A DNA stretch of 64,000 nucleotides from Hasllibacter halocynthiae (GTDB lineage Bacteria > Pseudomonadota > Alphaproteobacteria > Rhodobacterales > Rhodobacteraceae). Below are positions 35,133 to 44,604 of this stretch, piece by piece (the stretch's first letter is position 1; the number at the start of each line of letters is the position of its first letter). Where the stretch lies: the NCBI RefSeq assembly GCF_003003095.1, contig NZ_PVTT01000001.1:310001-374000 (forward strand). The letters run 5' to 3'. The notes beneath the pieces were generated by a model. It saw only the letters and a list, made by a program, of their open reading frames with translations, was not told the DNA's origin and searched no databases. The translations under genes were made by a program, and so were the position numbers.

Positions 35133-37052
35133 TCAGGCGGCCCCTTCCTCCGGGGGCGTCCCGCCGGCCGCGTCCTTCTTCCGGCTCTCCTGGAGGGAGG
35201 CCATGATCGCGGCCTCCATCTGGCGGTTCCCCTCGCGGGCGCGGGCCATGTAGGCCGCGTTCTCGGTCAGGGGGACGTCCGGGTCCCAGACGTCCGCGAG
35301 CTCGCGCAGGTTGTGGCGGTCCTGGGCGTAGAACGCCTGCTCGGCGCGCGCGGCCTCGTAGTCGGTCAGGCCGAGATGCTCGAGGACGTAGCGCCCCGCG
35401 CGGAGCGAGGAGTCGAACATCTCGCGCACGATGTCGTCCGCCCCCGCCTCGTAGAGCTCGTAGACGTGCAGGCGGTCGCGGGCGCGCGCGACGATGTGCA
35501 GATCGGGCCGGCGGCGCCGCGCCTCGCGCACGAGGCGGGTCGCGGCGTCGCGCACGTCGACGGCCACCACGAGGGCGGCGGCGTCCCTGAGGCCGGCGGC
35601 CTCCAGCACCTCCGGGCGGGTCGGGTCGCCCAGATAGGTGCGGAACCCGAAGCGGCGCATCGTCTGCACGATGGAGAGGTCCGCGTCGAGCACGGTCGTC
35701 GCGAAGCCCGAGCCCGAGACGAGGCGGTTCACGACCTGCCCGAAGCGACCGACGCCCGCGATCAGCACCTCGCCCTGGTGGTCGACCTCGTCGGGGGGGT
35801 GCTGCTCGCTTTCATCGCCCATCCGGCGCACCGCCGCCTCGTAGAGGATGAAGAAGAGCGGCGTCAGCAGCATCGAGAGGGCTACGACCACGAGCAGCGT
35901 CTCGGGCAGCGCGCCGGGCAGCGCGCCCTGTCCCCGCGCGAAGGCGACGAGGACGAACCCGAACTCGCCCGCCTGGGCGAGCGACAGGGTGAAGAGCGCC
36001 CGGTCACGCCCCCCCAGCCCGAAGGCCAGCGCGAGCCCGAGGAGGATCGCCGCCTTCAGGGCCATCAGCCCCAGCGTCAACGACAGCAGCGTCATCGGCG
36101 CCGCGGCGATCAGCCCGAAGTCGATGCCCGCCCCCACGGTGATGAAGAAGAGCCCGAGGAGGAGGCCCTTGAACGGCTCGATGTCCGATTCCAGCTGGTG
36201 CCGAAACTCGGACCCGGCGAGGACGACGCCAGCGAGGAAGGTGCCGAGCGCGGGCGAGAGGCCGACCATGTTCATCAGCGTCGCGATGCCGACGACCAGC
36301 AGGAGGGCGAAGGCGGTGTACATCTCGCGCAGGCCGGCCCGGTCGATGAAGCGGAAGGCGGCCGGGATCAGGTAGACCCCCGCGAGGATCACCGCCCCGA
36401 CCGCGGCGAGCGTGGCGAGGGTCACGCCCCAGGCCGGCATCCCGTCCGTCAGCCCCAGAAGGGACGCGGCCAGCGCCTCGGCCGGGACGGCGGCGGCGTC
36501 CGCCGCGGGGGCGGCGTGGCCGTCGCCGCCCGTCCCTTCCGTCACCGCCAGCAGCGGGATCAGCGCCAGCATCGGGATCACGGCGATGTCCTGCGTCAGG
36601 AGGACCGAGAACACGTTGCGCCCCCCGCCGGTCTGCATCAGCCCCTTCTCGTCCAGGGTCTGCAGCACGATCGCGGTGGAGGAGAGGGCGAGGATCGCCC
36701 CCACCGTCAGCGCCGTGCGCCATTCGAGGCCGAGGAGGGTGGCGACGCCCGCCACGGCGCCGGCGGTCAGCGCGACCTGCAGCCCCCCCAGCCCGATCAG
36801 CTTGCGGCGCATGTCCCAGAGCGCGCGCGGCTCGAGTTCGAGGCCTATGAGGAACAGCATCATCACTACGCCGAACTCGGCGACGTGCTGCACCTGCGAG
36901 GTCTCGGCCCCCACGAGGCCGAGCACCGGCCCGATCGCGATCCCCGCGAGAAGGTAGCCGAGCACGGAGCCGAGCCCGAGGCGCGTCGCGAGCGGCACCG
37001 CCACCACGGCGGCGAGCAGGTAGATCGTCGCCGAGAGGAGCGCGGCATCCAT
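35133..37052 (-). CDS. Kef-type monovalent cation:proton antiporter (CPA2) with TrkA-N domain
   Basis: The 639-residue protein has about twelve membrane segments (ATIYLLAAVVAVPLATRLG, FGVVMMLFLIGLELEP, LALSSTAIVLQTL) and a cytoplasmic RCK/TrkA-N domain starting VLIAGVGRFGQVVNRLV with the GxGxxG nucleotide site. Kef systems exchange K+ for protons, often under glutathione-adduct control. GLELEPR and the TxxVLxTL-type region are typical. Start taken at MDAALLSATIYLL. Confidence 0.93.
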   Translation of the reverse strand: MDAALLSATIYLLAAVVAVPLATRLGLGSVLGYLLAGIAIGPVLGLVGAETSQVQHVAEFGVVMMLFLIGLELEPRALWDMRRKLIGLGGLQVALTAGAVAGVATLLGLEWRTALTVGAILALSSTAIVLQTLDEKGLMQTGGGRNVFSVLLTQDIAVIPMLALIPLLAVTEGTGGDGHAAPAADAAAVPAEALAASLLGLTDGMPAWGVTLATLAAVGAVILAGVYLIPAAFRFIDRAGLREMYTAFALLLVVGIATLMNMVGLSPALGTFLAGVVLAGSEFRHQLESDIEPFKGLLLGLFFITVGAGIDFGLIAAAPMTLLSLTLGLMALKAAILLGLALAFGLGGRDRALFTLSLAQAGEFGFVLVAFARGQGALPGALPETLLVVVALSMLLTPLFFILYEAAVRRMGDESEQHPPDEVDHQGEVLIAGVGRFGQVVNRLVSGSGFATTVLDADLSIVQTMRRFGFRTYLGDPTRPEVLEAAGLRDAAALVVAVDVRDAATRLVREARRRRPDLHIVARARDRLHVYELYEAGADDIVREMFDSSLRAGRYVLEHLGLTDYEAARAEQAFYAQDRHNLRELADVWDPDVPLTENAAYMARAREGNRQMEAAIMASLQESRKKDAAGGTPPEEGAA

Positions 37053-37136
37053 GCCCCGCAATAGCGCGCCGCGCCCGCCGCAGCCAGCGCGCGCGGGGCT
37101 TGCGCGCGGGGGCGCGCCCGGGCCAGTGTCCGCCCG

Positions 37137-37661
37137 ATGAAGGGATGGGTCACAGCGGCGGCCGTGCTTCTCGCGGCCGGGACGGCGGCGGCTGAAGGAA
37201 CCGGCGGCACGGGGCCGGGGGCCAGCGTGGCGGGAGGCGGCGGGGGTGCCGTCGCGGCCCCGCCGCCGCGGCACCCCGCGCTGCAGCCGCTGCCCCGCCC
37301 GGCGGACTGGGCCCGCCTGTCGCGCGCGGGGCAGGGGCCGGCCCCAGACTGGGCGCTGCGCCTCGCCTGCGAGGGCAGGGGAAGCCCCACCGCCTGCGTG
37401 CAGGTGTTCCGCAGGATGCCCCCCCAATCGCGAGGGTATCCCGTGCCCTTCCTTTGCCGGGCTGATGCCGGTCCCGAACGGCGCTGCGTCGCCGAGACCG
37501 CCGTGGCCCGGGGCGAAGCGATCACCCTCTACCGGCTGGAGGGTGGCGGGCGCGCGGAGGTGCGGACCGGCCCGCCCGCCATGCTGGACGGGGCGGAGGC
37601 GGCGCGGGAGGGGGCCTGCTGGCGCGCGGGCGAGCGGTCCTTCTGCGCCCGCCCCGGCTGA
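37137..37661 (+). CDS. Secreted hypothetical protein (174 aa)
   Basis: The protein has a clean signal peptide (MKGWVTAAAVLLAAGTAAAE), a Gly/Pro-rich linker and a soluble domain with six Cys residues (LACEGRG, TACVQVF, FLCRAD, RRCVAE, GACWRAG, FCARPG) likely forming disulphides in the periplasm. No family is recognised. It is divergent from the antiporter and converges on the Lrp gene. Confidence 0.72.
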   Translation: MKGWVTAAAVLLAAGTAAAEGTGGTGPGASVAGGGGGAVAAPPPRHPALQPLPRPADWARLSRAGQGPAPDWALRLACEGRGSPTACVQVFRRMPPQSRGYPVPFLCRADAGPERRCVAETAVARGEAITLYRLEGGGRAEVRTGPPAMLDGAEAAREGACWRAGERSFCARPG

Positions 37662-37668
37662 ACTGGGC

Positions 37669-38118
37669 CTAGACCGGCAGCGGCGCGCCGGCCTTCAGCT
37701 GCTGCATCACGATCTGCGAGCGCACGCGCCCCACCGCGGAGTGCGGCAGCAGCCGCTCCTGCACGAGGCGGTTGAGCGCGGCGAGGTCGGCGCACCAGAC
37801 GCGCAGGAGGTAGTCGGCGTCGCCCGTCAGGGTGAAGGCCTCGGTCACCTCGGGCAGCGTCTCGGCGAGGCGGGCGAAGGCGGCGTGCTCGTCGCGGCCG
37901 TGGCTGGCCATCCCGACCTGGACGAAGGCCTGCACCCCGAGGCCCGCGGCGCCGGGGTCTATGCATGCCGCGTAGCCGCGGATCGGCCCTTCCTCCAGCC
38001 GCTGGCGGCGCCGGCCCGCCTGCGAGGCCGAGAGGCCCAGGCGCCGTCCCAGCTCGTCCGAGGTGAGGCGCGCATCGCGCTGGAGAAGGCGCAGGATCTC
38101 GCGGTCGGTGTCGTCCAT
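37669..38118 (-). CDS. Lrp/AsnC family transcriptional regulator
   Basis: The protein of about 149 residues has an N-terminal helix-turn-helix (DDTDREILRLLQRDARLTSD, RLGLSASQAGRRRQRLE) and a C-terminal RAM ligand domain (AFVQVGMASH, AFTLTGDADYLLRVWCADLA). It is divergent from hppD with a 130-base gap, the usual place for an Lrp-type regulator of tyrosine/phenylalanine catabolism. The ATG at 38,118 has AGGAT upstream; another ATG five codons earlier is possible. Confidence 0.93.
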   Translation of the reverse strand: MDDTDREILRLLQRDARLTSDELGRRLGLSASQAGRRRQRLEEGPIRGYAACIDPGAAGLGVQAFVQVGMASHGRDEHAAFARLAETLPEVTEAFTLTGDADYLLRVWCADLAALNRLVQERLLPHSAVGRVRSQIVMQQLKAGAPLPV

Positions 38119-38250
38119 GCGAGTATCCTGCATCGGGGGCGGGACCGGCGCAACATCGCCGCATCCGCAGCTGATCGTGCGCCGAGAATGCGCGGAACGC
38201 GCATCCCCATCAGGCTAGGTCACGGCCGAGCCACCGAGGAGGAGAATTTC

Positions 38251-39354
38251 ATGGGCCCCTTCCCGCACGACGCCCCGGCCACCGGCATCACCGAGGACAA
38301 CCCGGCCGGACTGGACGGATTCGAGTTCGTCGAGTTCGCCGGCCCCGACCCCGAGGCGATCCGCGAGCAGTTCCGCCGCATGGGCTACGCCCATGTCGCC
38401 ACGCACCGCCTTAACGGGGCCCAGCTTTGGCAGCAGGGCGACGTCTCCTATCTCCTCGGCCTGGCCGAAGGCTCGCACGCGATGCGCTTCGCGGGGGAGC
38501 ACGGACCCTGCGCCCCCGCCATGGGGTGGCGGACCGCCGACGCCCGCGCGGCCTTCGACCACGCGGTGGCGAGAGGGGCCGAGCCGGCGTCCGAGGGGCT
38601 GACGATGGACCGCCCGGCGATCCGGGGCATCGGAGGCAGCCTGATCTACTTCGTCGACGGCCACCGCGAGGGGTCGGTCTACAACGACGAGTTCGACTGG
38701 CACGCGAAGGCGCATCCCGAAGGGGTCGGCTTCCACTATCTCGACCACCTCACGCACAACGTCTTCCGCGGCAACATGGATCGCTGGTTCGAGTTCTACG
38801 GCCGGCTGTTCAACTTCCGCGAGATCCGGTTCTTCGACATCCAGGGGCGGCACACGGGACTGATCTCCCGCGCGCTGACCTCGCCCTGCGGGCGCATCCG
38901 CATCCCTATCAACGAGGACAGGGGCGAGACCGGGCAGATCGTCGAGTACCTTCGACGCTACAAGGGCGAGGGCATCCAGCACATCGCCGTGGGCACGGAC
39001 GACATCTACGGATCGGTCGCGGCCATCGCCGAACGGGGCCTGACGTTCATGCCGCCGCCGCCCCCGGCCTACTACCCGATGTCGCGCGACCGCGTGCCCG
39101 GCCACGAGGAGCCGCTGGACCGGATGGCCGAGCACGGCATCCTGATCGACGGCGAGGGGACCACGACCGGGCCGGACGGCACGCGCGACACGTCGATCCT
39201 GCTGCAGATCTTCTCGAAGACCATGATCGGGCCGATCTTCTTCGAGTTCATCCAACGAAAGGGCGACGACGGCTTCGGCGAGGGCAACTTCCAGGCCCTG
39301 TTCGAGGCGATCGAGCGCGACCAGATCGAGCGTGGCGTCCTCGAGGCCGGCTAG
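38251..39354 (+). CDS. hppD: 4-hydroxyphenylpyruvate dioxygenase
   Basis: This Fe(II) enzyme turns 4-hydroxyphenylpyruvate into homogentisate in tyrosine breakdown. The 367-residue protein has the two vicinal-oxygen-chelate domains. Iron ligands fit YLDHLTHNVFRGNM (first His), GIQHIAVGTDDI (second His) and IFFEFIQRKGDDGFGEGNF (Glu). GAGGAGGAG precedes the ATG. The homogentisate genes are not in the window. Confidence 0.97.
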   Translation: MGPFPHDAPATGITEDNPAGLDGFEFVEFAGPDPEAIREQFRRMGYAHVATHRLNGAQLWQQGDVSYLLGLAEGSHAMRFAGEHGPCAPAMGWRTADARAAFDHAVARGAEPASEGLTMDRPAIRGIGGSLIYFVDGHREGSVYNDEFDWHAKAHPEGVGFHYLDHLTHNVFRGNMDRWFEFYGRLFNFREIRFFDIQGRHTGLISRALTSPCGRIRIPINEDRGETGQIVEYLRRYKGEGIQHIAVGTDDIYGSVAAIAERGLTFMPPPPPAYYPMSRDRVPGHEEPLDRMAEHGILIDGEGTTTGPDGTRDTSILLQIFSKTMIGPIFFEFIQRKGDDGFGEGNFQALFEAIERDQIERGVLEAG

Positions 39355-42209
39355 GAGCCGGGAACCTCGATCACCACGGCGCGGCCGCCCCGGACGTATT
39401 GCAGGCGGTCGCCCTGGATCGCCTGCACCCGCCCGCCGTCGAGGCGGTCGCCGACGCGGACCCGCTCGTACCGGCCGGAGGGCAGGCGCACGAGGGCGCG
39501 GGGCTGCGCGGTGCTGCCGTACACGCCGATCAGGTTCACCCGTCGCAGGCGGATCGCGTTGTCCTGCGTCGCCGTGCGGGCCACGGAGGCGCTGGTCGGG
39601 ATCGCCGGCGCCGACGAGGGGGCCGCCTGCGTGGGGGGCGAGGCGGCGCGCTCCTGCTCGGCGCGGGCCTCCCGGATCGAGGTCGCGCGGGACGCGAGGC
39701 CCGAGGGACGGTCCCCCGGCCGGAGGGACCGGACGACCGCATAGACGGAGGCGCCGGGCACCTCCTCCTCCAGGGCGGCCTGGGCGTCCTCCGGTCGGAA
39801 CAGGGAGGCGCCCGCGGCGGCCACGGAGGCGGCGGCGAGCGCGGATTCGATGCCTTCGGAATCGACGGAACGCTCGCCCGCCGTGGCGGCGCCTGGCCGC
39901 CCGGCGGGTCGGCCTGCGACGATGTCCGGGCCAAAGACGAGACCTGTGACGAGGCCCGTCTCTGGCTGAGGCGCGGCTTCGGCCGTCGCCCCCCCGCGCG
40001 CGGGGGGGCGGCCTTCGGTGCCGAAAACGAGGTCCGCCGCGCCGGAGGCCTCGGCCGTTCCGCCGGAGGTGCCTGCGGCCCCGGGGCCCTCTGCCGGCGC
40101 GGTGGCGGGCGTCGCCCCGCCAAGGATCGCCGACGCGGCGGCGGCCGCGAGGGCTTCGGCCTCGGCGACCTGGGGGCCGGAACCCTCGTCCGCGGGGATG
40201 GCGGCGGCGACCCCATTGGGCAGGACCGCCGCACCGGCGGGGGCGGGACGCGCGGAGGGACGCGCGCCCGCGAGGCGGAGGTCGGGCCGGGCCGCGCCGG
40301 CGGGCGCGGGCGATGGCGGACGCTCGGGCGGGCGGCGGGGCGGCTGAGCGGCGAACACGGTGACCTGCCCAGGCGCGAGCGTGCCCTCCGGGGTCGCGGT
40401 CACGAGACCGCGCTCGTCCAGCTCGAACACGATGTCGGGCCCGGTGGGCGGGAACGACACGAGGATCGGCGCCGCCTCGGCCGGCACGTTGCCGGGCGCG
40501 CCCGGGACGGGGCCGGCGGACGGGGCGCCCTCGGCCGCGCCGGGCAGGCGGACGGGTCCGCCGACGCCGGCGGGGTCCGGCAGCGCGCGGGGCGCGAGCT
40601 GCCAGATGCCGGTCGCGGCATAGGAGGCACGGGCGTCGGCCTCGCCGGGGTCGCTTTCGGTCGCGGCGGTCTCGATGGCCGACGGGAAGGGCGCGGGCGG
40701 CGCGATGTCCACGGTGGCGAGGCGAGGCCGCTCCAGCTCGGCGGGGGGCTGCGCCGCGGGCTCCACCTCGCCCGGGGTCGGCGCCGCGGCGTCCACGGGG
40801 GCGTCCACGGTGGCGTCCGCCGGGGCGTCCACGGTGGCGGGGGTCACGGGCCCGGGCTCGGGCGCGGCGATCACGACCGGGGCGGGTGCTGCCGAGCCTT
40901 CCTCTTCCGGCGCTGGATCGGCTGCCAGGATCACGGGGGCCGCGGCCTCGGGCACGTCGGCGAGCGGATCGCCCTCCATCAGGCTGCGCCACGCCCACCA
41001 CGTCCCGCCCGCGAGGGCCGAGACGACGAGGACCACCGCCAGCGCCAGCGCGGCGGCCGCGGGCCAGCGCGAGGGCTCCTCGAAGTCGCGGGCGCCGAAG
41101 ATGGTCATGGCCTCCGCCTCGTCGCGGGGCAGCGGCGCGGGCGCCGGGGGCACCGCGACGGGGCGGGAGGGGGCGGGGGCGGCGCGGGCCTCCTCTCGGC
41201 GGCGGCGCAGCTCGACGAGGAAGCTCGGCTCGGCCTCGTCGGCCTCGTCGGCCTCGTCGGCATCGTCGGCGGGGGCAGGGGCGGGGTCGCCGCTCCGCGC
41301 GAGGCGCGGGGTGGTCACGGGGACGGCGTCGTCCCCCTCGGGCGTGGAATCCGGCCGCGGGGGCAGGAAGGCCGGAAGGCCGCCCCCGTCGGGATCGGCG
41401 TCCGCCATGGGACGCGCCGGGGCGGGAAGGTCCCCCGGCGCGCGCGGCCCTTCGGGGTCGCGGCGCGCCACGAAGAGGGGCGGCGCGACGGGCGAGGGAT
41501 CCGCCGAAGGGGGCGGCAGGTCGGCGGCGGCGCCGAAGCTCAGCCGCGAGGCGGTGGCGCCGAGACGCGCGGCGGGCGCCATAGGGTCGTCCACGTCGCG
41601 CGGCGCGGAGGGCTGGAAGACAGGAAGCGCGGGCGGGGGGCCGGCGTCGGGTCCGACGACCCGGATCGGCGGTCCGCCACGCCCGGGGGTCTCGCCCTCC
41701 GGAAGAAGGTCGGCGGCGGTCTCGGCGGTTCCGAAATAGGGCTCGGCCCGGAAGCCGGCGGCGGGGCCCGGCCGGCCCACGTGGCAGAGGGGCGCGAAGC
41801 CGTGCGCGGCGGCGAAGCCGTCCGCCTCGGCCAGCGTCTCGCGCGCCACGACGGCGAGGAGGCGCGCGTCGCCCGTCCCGTCCTGCAGGTCGAAGGCCAG
41901 TTCGGAGACGTCGTGGCCCGTCCGCTCCTCCAGCGCGGCCTCGGTCGCGGCGAGGCGCTCGGCCGGATCGGCGCCCGGCGCCTCGACCGTGAGATAGAGG
42001 ATCTGGCTGTCCGGGATCACGAGCCGGACGGGAACGCGCGCGCCCTCCGGCAGCTCGGCGGCGGCGCGGGCGCGCAGGTCCGCGAAGGCGGCGTCGCGGT
42101 CGGGGTCGTCGAGGCGCACGCTCCCCATCTCGCGCCAGCCGTCCGGGCGCCTGACGAGGAGGGAGACCGCCTCGTGGTCGAGATCGAGCGCATGTCGCGG
42201 ATCGTTCAC
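39351..42209 (-). CDS. Large membrane-anchored protein with GspC/PilP-like C-terminus (952 aa)
   Basis: The N-terminal 150 residues are a folded domain (LDLDHEAVSLLVR, VRLVIPDSQILYLTVEA, ERTGHDVSELAFDLQDG) that resembles the actin-like/PilM- or GspL-type cytoplasmic parts of secretion systems. One membrane helix lies at about 383-407, after repeated EADEADEA. Then comes a very Pro/Ala-rich periplasmic linker. The last 65 residues (LRRVNLIGVYGSTAQPRAL, RVRVGDRLDGGRVQAI) match the GspC/PilP homology fold. It looks like a fused inner-membrane scaffold, but no other pilus or type II secretion genes are here. GTG start after GGAGG. Confidence 0.8.
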   Translation of the reverse strand: MNDPRHALDLDHEAVSLLVRRPDGWREMGSVRLDDPDRDAAFADLRARAAAELPEGARVPVRLVIPDSQILYLTVEAPGADPAERLAATEAALEERTGHDVSELAFDLQDGTGDARLLAVVARETLAEADGFAAAHGFAPLCHVGRPGPAAGFRAEPYFGTAETAADLLPEGETPGRGGPPIRVVGPDAGPPPALPVFQPSAPRDVDDPMAPAARLGATASRLSFGAAADLPPPSADPSPVAPPLFVARRDPEGPRAPGDLPAPARPMADADPDGGGLPAFLPPRPDSTPEGDDAVPVTTPRLARSGDPAPAPADDADEADEADEAEPSFLVELRRRREEARAAPAPSRPVAVPPAPAPLPRDEAEAMTIFGARDFEEPSRWPAAAALALAVVLVVSALAGGTWWAWRSLMEGDPLADVPEAAAPVILAADPAPEEEGSAAPAPVVIAAPEPGPVTPATVDAPADATVDAPVDAAAPTPGEVEPAAQPPAELERPRLATVDIAPPAPFPSAIETAATESDPGEADARASYAATGIWQLAPRALPDPAGVGGPVRLPGAAEGAPSAGPVPGAPGNVPAEAAPILVSFPPTGPDIVFELDERGLVTATPEGTLAPGQVTVFAAQPPRRPPERPPSPAPAGAARPDLRLAGARPSARPAPAGAAVLPNGVAAAIPADEGSGPQVAEAEALAAAAASAILGGATPATAPAEGPGAAGTSGGTAEASGAADLVFGTEGRPPARGGATAEAAPQPETGLVTGLVFGPDIVAGRPAGRPGAATAGERSVDSEGIESALAAASVAAAGASLFRPEDAQAALEEEVPGASVYAVVRSLRPGDRPSGLASRATSIREARAEQERAASPPTQAAPSSAPAIPTSASVARTATQDNAIRLRRVNLIGVYGSTAQPRALVRLPSGRYERVRVGDRLDGGRVQAIQGDRLQYVRGGRAVVIEVPGS

Positions 42210-42267
42210 CGGCGCCTCCGTCCCTCGGCTCGGCGGCCCGTGCCCCGTCCCCACGGGGCGGCGAGAG

Positions 42268-42302
42268 GGCCGCCCCTCCTTTGCTAGACCAAGGGGGCGG
42301 CC
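42268..42302 (-). terminator. Hairpin downstream of metY
   Basis: GGCCGCCCC (42,268-42,276) and GGGGCGGCC (42,294-42,302) form a 9-bp GC stem with a 17-base loop about 50 bases after the metY stop. No T-run follows on the minus strand, so strength is uncertain. Confidence 0.4.
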
Positions 42303-42354
42303 GGGAAAAGCCGGTGCCTCGCCCGAGGCGGGAACCCGCCCGGCCGCGCGCCGC

Positions 42355-43647
42355 TCAGGCGGCGGCCTGGGCGAGGGCCTGGTCGAGATCGGCGATCAGG
42401 TCGTCCGCGTCCTCGATCCCGACGGAGACGCGCACCACCTCCGGGTCGGCCCCGGCGGCGCGCTGCTGCTCCTCGGTCAGCTGGCGGTGCGTGGTGGAGG
42501 CCGAGTGGATCACGAGGCTGCGCGCGTCGCCCAGGTTCGCGACGTGCGAGAAGAGCCGCAGGTTCGCGATCAGCGCGACGCAGGCATCGTAGCCGCCCTT
42601 CGGCGCGAAGGTGAAGAGCGCGCCCGCCCCCTTCGGGCAGATGACCTTCGCCCGCTCGTGGTAGGGCGAGGATTCCAGGCCGGCATAGGTCACGCGGTCC
42701 ACGCGGGGGTCCGCCTCCAGCCAGCGGGCGACCTTCTCGGCGTTGGCGACGTGCCGGGCCATCCGCAGGCTCAGGGTCTCGACCCCCATGAGGGTGTAAT
42801 GCGCCGCCTGCGGGTTCATCGTCATCCCCAGGTCCCGCAGCCCGATCGCGACCTGGTGGAAGGTGTAGGCCATCGGGCCGAACGTCTCGGCGAACCTGAG
42901 GCCGTGATAGGCGGGCTCTGGCTCCGACAGGGAGGGGAACTTGCCCGAGGCGGCCCAGTCGAAGCGGCCCGAATCGATCACGCAGCCGCCCGTCACCGTG
43001 CCGTTGCCCGTCAGGAACTTGGTGGTCGAGTGGACGACGACGGTCGCCCCCATCTCGATCGGACGGACGAGCCAGGGGGTCGCGCTGGTGTTGTCGATGA
43101 TGAGCGGCACGCCCGCCGCGTCGGCAATGCGCGCGATGGCCGGCACGTCCATGACGTAGCCGCCCGGGTTGGCGATGGCCTCGCCGAAGAGGGCGCGGGT
43201 GTCGTCGTCGATGGCCGCGCGCACGGCGTCCTCGTCGTCGAAGTCGACGAACCGCGCCTCCCACCCGAACCGCTTGATGGTCTGGGTGAACTGCGTGACC
43301 GTGCCGCCGTAGAGGCGGGTCGAGACGACGATGTTCCGCCCCGGCATCATCAAGGGGAACAGGGCCATGATCTGGGCCGCGTGCCCCGACGAGCAGCAGG
43401 CCGCGCCCGCGCCCCCCTCCAGGGCGGCCAGCCGGTCGGCCAGCGCCTGCACGGTCGGGTTCGTAAGGCGCGAGTAGATGTACCCCACCTCCTGCAGGTT
43501 GAAGAGGGCGGCGGCGTGGTCGGCGTCGCGGAAGACGTAGGCGGTGGTCTGGTAGATCGGCACCTGCCGCGCGCCCGTCGCCGGGTCGGGCTTCGCGCCC
43601 GCGTGGATCTGCAGCGTGTCGAAGCCCTGGGCGTTCTCATCGGTCAT
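42355..43647 (-). CDS. metY: O-acetylhomoserine aminocarboxypropyltransferase (MetY)
   Basis: The 430-residue PLP enzyme makes homocysteine from O-acetylhomoserine and sulfide. Family features are GFDTLQIHAGAKPDPATGAR at the start, YSRLTNPTVQALADRLAALE, the PLP-contact region VSTRLYGGTVTQFTQT, and the Schiff-base Lys in VVHSTTKFLTGNGT. Length matches MetY rather than the shorter cystathionine enzymes. Confidence 0.95.
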   Translation of the reverse strand: MTDENAQGFDTLQIHAGAKPDPATGARQVPIYQTTAYVFRDADHAAALFNLQEVGYIYSRLTNPTVQALADRLAALEGGAGAACCSSGHAAQIMALFPLMMPGRNIVVSTRLYGGTVTQFTQTIKRFGWEARFVDFDDEDAVRAAIDDDTRALFGEAIANPGGYVMDVPAIARIADAAGVPLIIDNTSATPWLVRPIEMGATVVVHSTTKFLTGNGTVTGGCVIDSGRFDWAASGKFPSLSEPEPAYHGLRFAETFGPMAYTFHQVAIGLRDLGMTMNPQAAHYTLMGVETLSLRMARHVANAEKVARWLEADPRVDRVTYAGLESSPYHERAKVICPKGAGALFTFAPKGGYDACVALIANLRLFSHVANLGDARSLVIHSASTTHRQLTEEQQRAAGADPEVVRVSVGIEDADDLIADLDQALAQAAA

Positions 43648-43722
43648 GGCGGTCCCTCCTGCCGGGGTTTGTGCGCCGCGTCGGCTAGAGGGTCCAGCGC
43701 CGCATGGCGACGGGGCGTCCGG

Positions 43723-44604
43723 TCACAGCGCCCCGAGACGGCCGAGCGCGGCCTCGATCTCGGCCAGGCCCTCCGGCGGGACGGGCGTCTGCGGCGGCGC
43801 GGGGTCGCCGCAGTCGAGGCCCTGCAGCCGCAGCCCGGCCTTGATCGCCGCGGCGAGCTGGTAGCGCGCGAAGAGCTCGTTCATCGACCAGAGGTCGCGC
43901 TGCAACGCCATCGCCGCGTCCCACCGCCCCGCCCGGCAGAAGTCGTAGAGCCGCACCGACGCCTCCGGCACGAGGCAGGAGGGGCCGGCCATCCAGCCCC
44001 GCCCGCCGATCAGCATGACCGCCGCCGTGACGTGGGAGGAGGCGGCGAAGACCCCCAGCCGGTCCCCCAAGCGGTTCAGGATCGTCAGAAGGCGCCCCGT
44101 GTCCGTCGACGCGTCCTTCAGGTACGCGATGCGCGGGTGCCGCGACAGCCGCTCGAGCGCGCCGAGGCCGAGGTCGCTGCGCTGGAAGCTGGGATTGGTG
44201 TAGAGCGTCACGGGCAGGCCCGTCGCGTCGGCGATGGCCGTGAAATAGGCGACCACGCCGTCCTCGGGGACGGGGAAGTAGGCCTCCATCACGGCGAGGA
44301 TGCCGTCGGCGCCCAGCGCCTCCCATTCGCGGGCCTGCGCCACGGCGTCCGCCGTCGCGGTGGCGGCCGCCCCGGCGATCACCGGCACCCGCCCGGCCGC
44401 GGCCTCGACCACCGCCTCGACCACCGCGCGCTTCGCGTCCCGGCCGAGATAGGCGAACTCGCCCGTCGAGCCGAGCGGGCAGAGGCCGTGCACCCCCCGT
44501 CCGATCAGGTGCTCGCAAACCCGCGCGAGGGCGCCGCGGTCCACCTCGCCGGCCGGGGTCAGCGGGGTGGGCAGATAGGGGATCACGCCGTGCAGCTCGG
44601 TCAT
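43723..44604 (-). CDS. Dihydrodipicolinate synthase (DapA) family protein
   Basis: The 293-residue TIM-barrel aldolase has the family motif GSTGEFAYLGRDAKRAVVEA, the Tyr region TLYTNPSFQ, and the Schiff-base Lys163 in IAYLKDAS. DapA-family enzymes act on pyruvate or other 2-oxo acids. It is probably not the lysine-pathway DapA, because the neighbours are unrelated to lysine and the C-terminus differs. Its ATG overlaps the stop of the glycosyltransferase-like gene upstream (ATGA). Confidence 0.92.
   Translation of the reverse strand: MTELHGVIPYLPTPLTPAGEVDRGALARVCEHLIGRGVHGLCPLGSTGEFAYLGRDAKRAVVEAVVEAAAGRVPVIAGAAATATADAVAQAREWEALGADGILAVMEAYFPVPEDGVVAYFTAIADATGLPVTLYTNPSFQRSDLGLGALERLSRHPRIAYLKDASTDTGRLLTILNRLGDRLGVFAASSHVTAAVMLIGGRGWMAGPSCLVPEASVRLYDFCRAGRWDAAMALQRDLWSMNELFARYQLAAAIKAGLRLQGLDCGDPAPPQTPVPPEGLAEIEAALGRLGAL

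Noticed and set aside
38427-42287. A 1286-codon plus-strand frame across hppD and the 952-aa gene
   Set aside because: Out-of-frame and antisense shadow of real genes; Gly/Arg-rich without domains.
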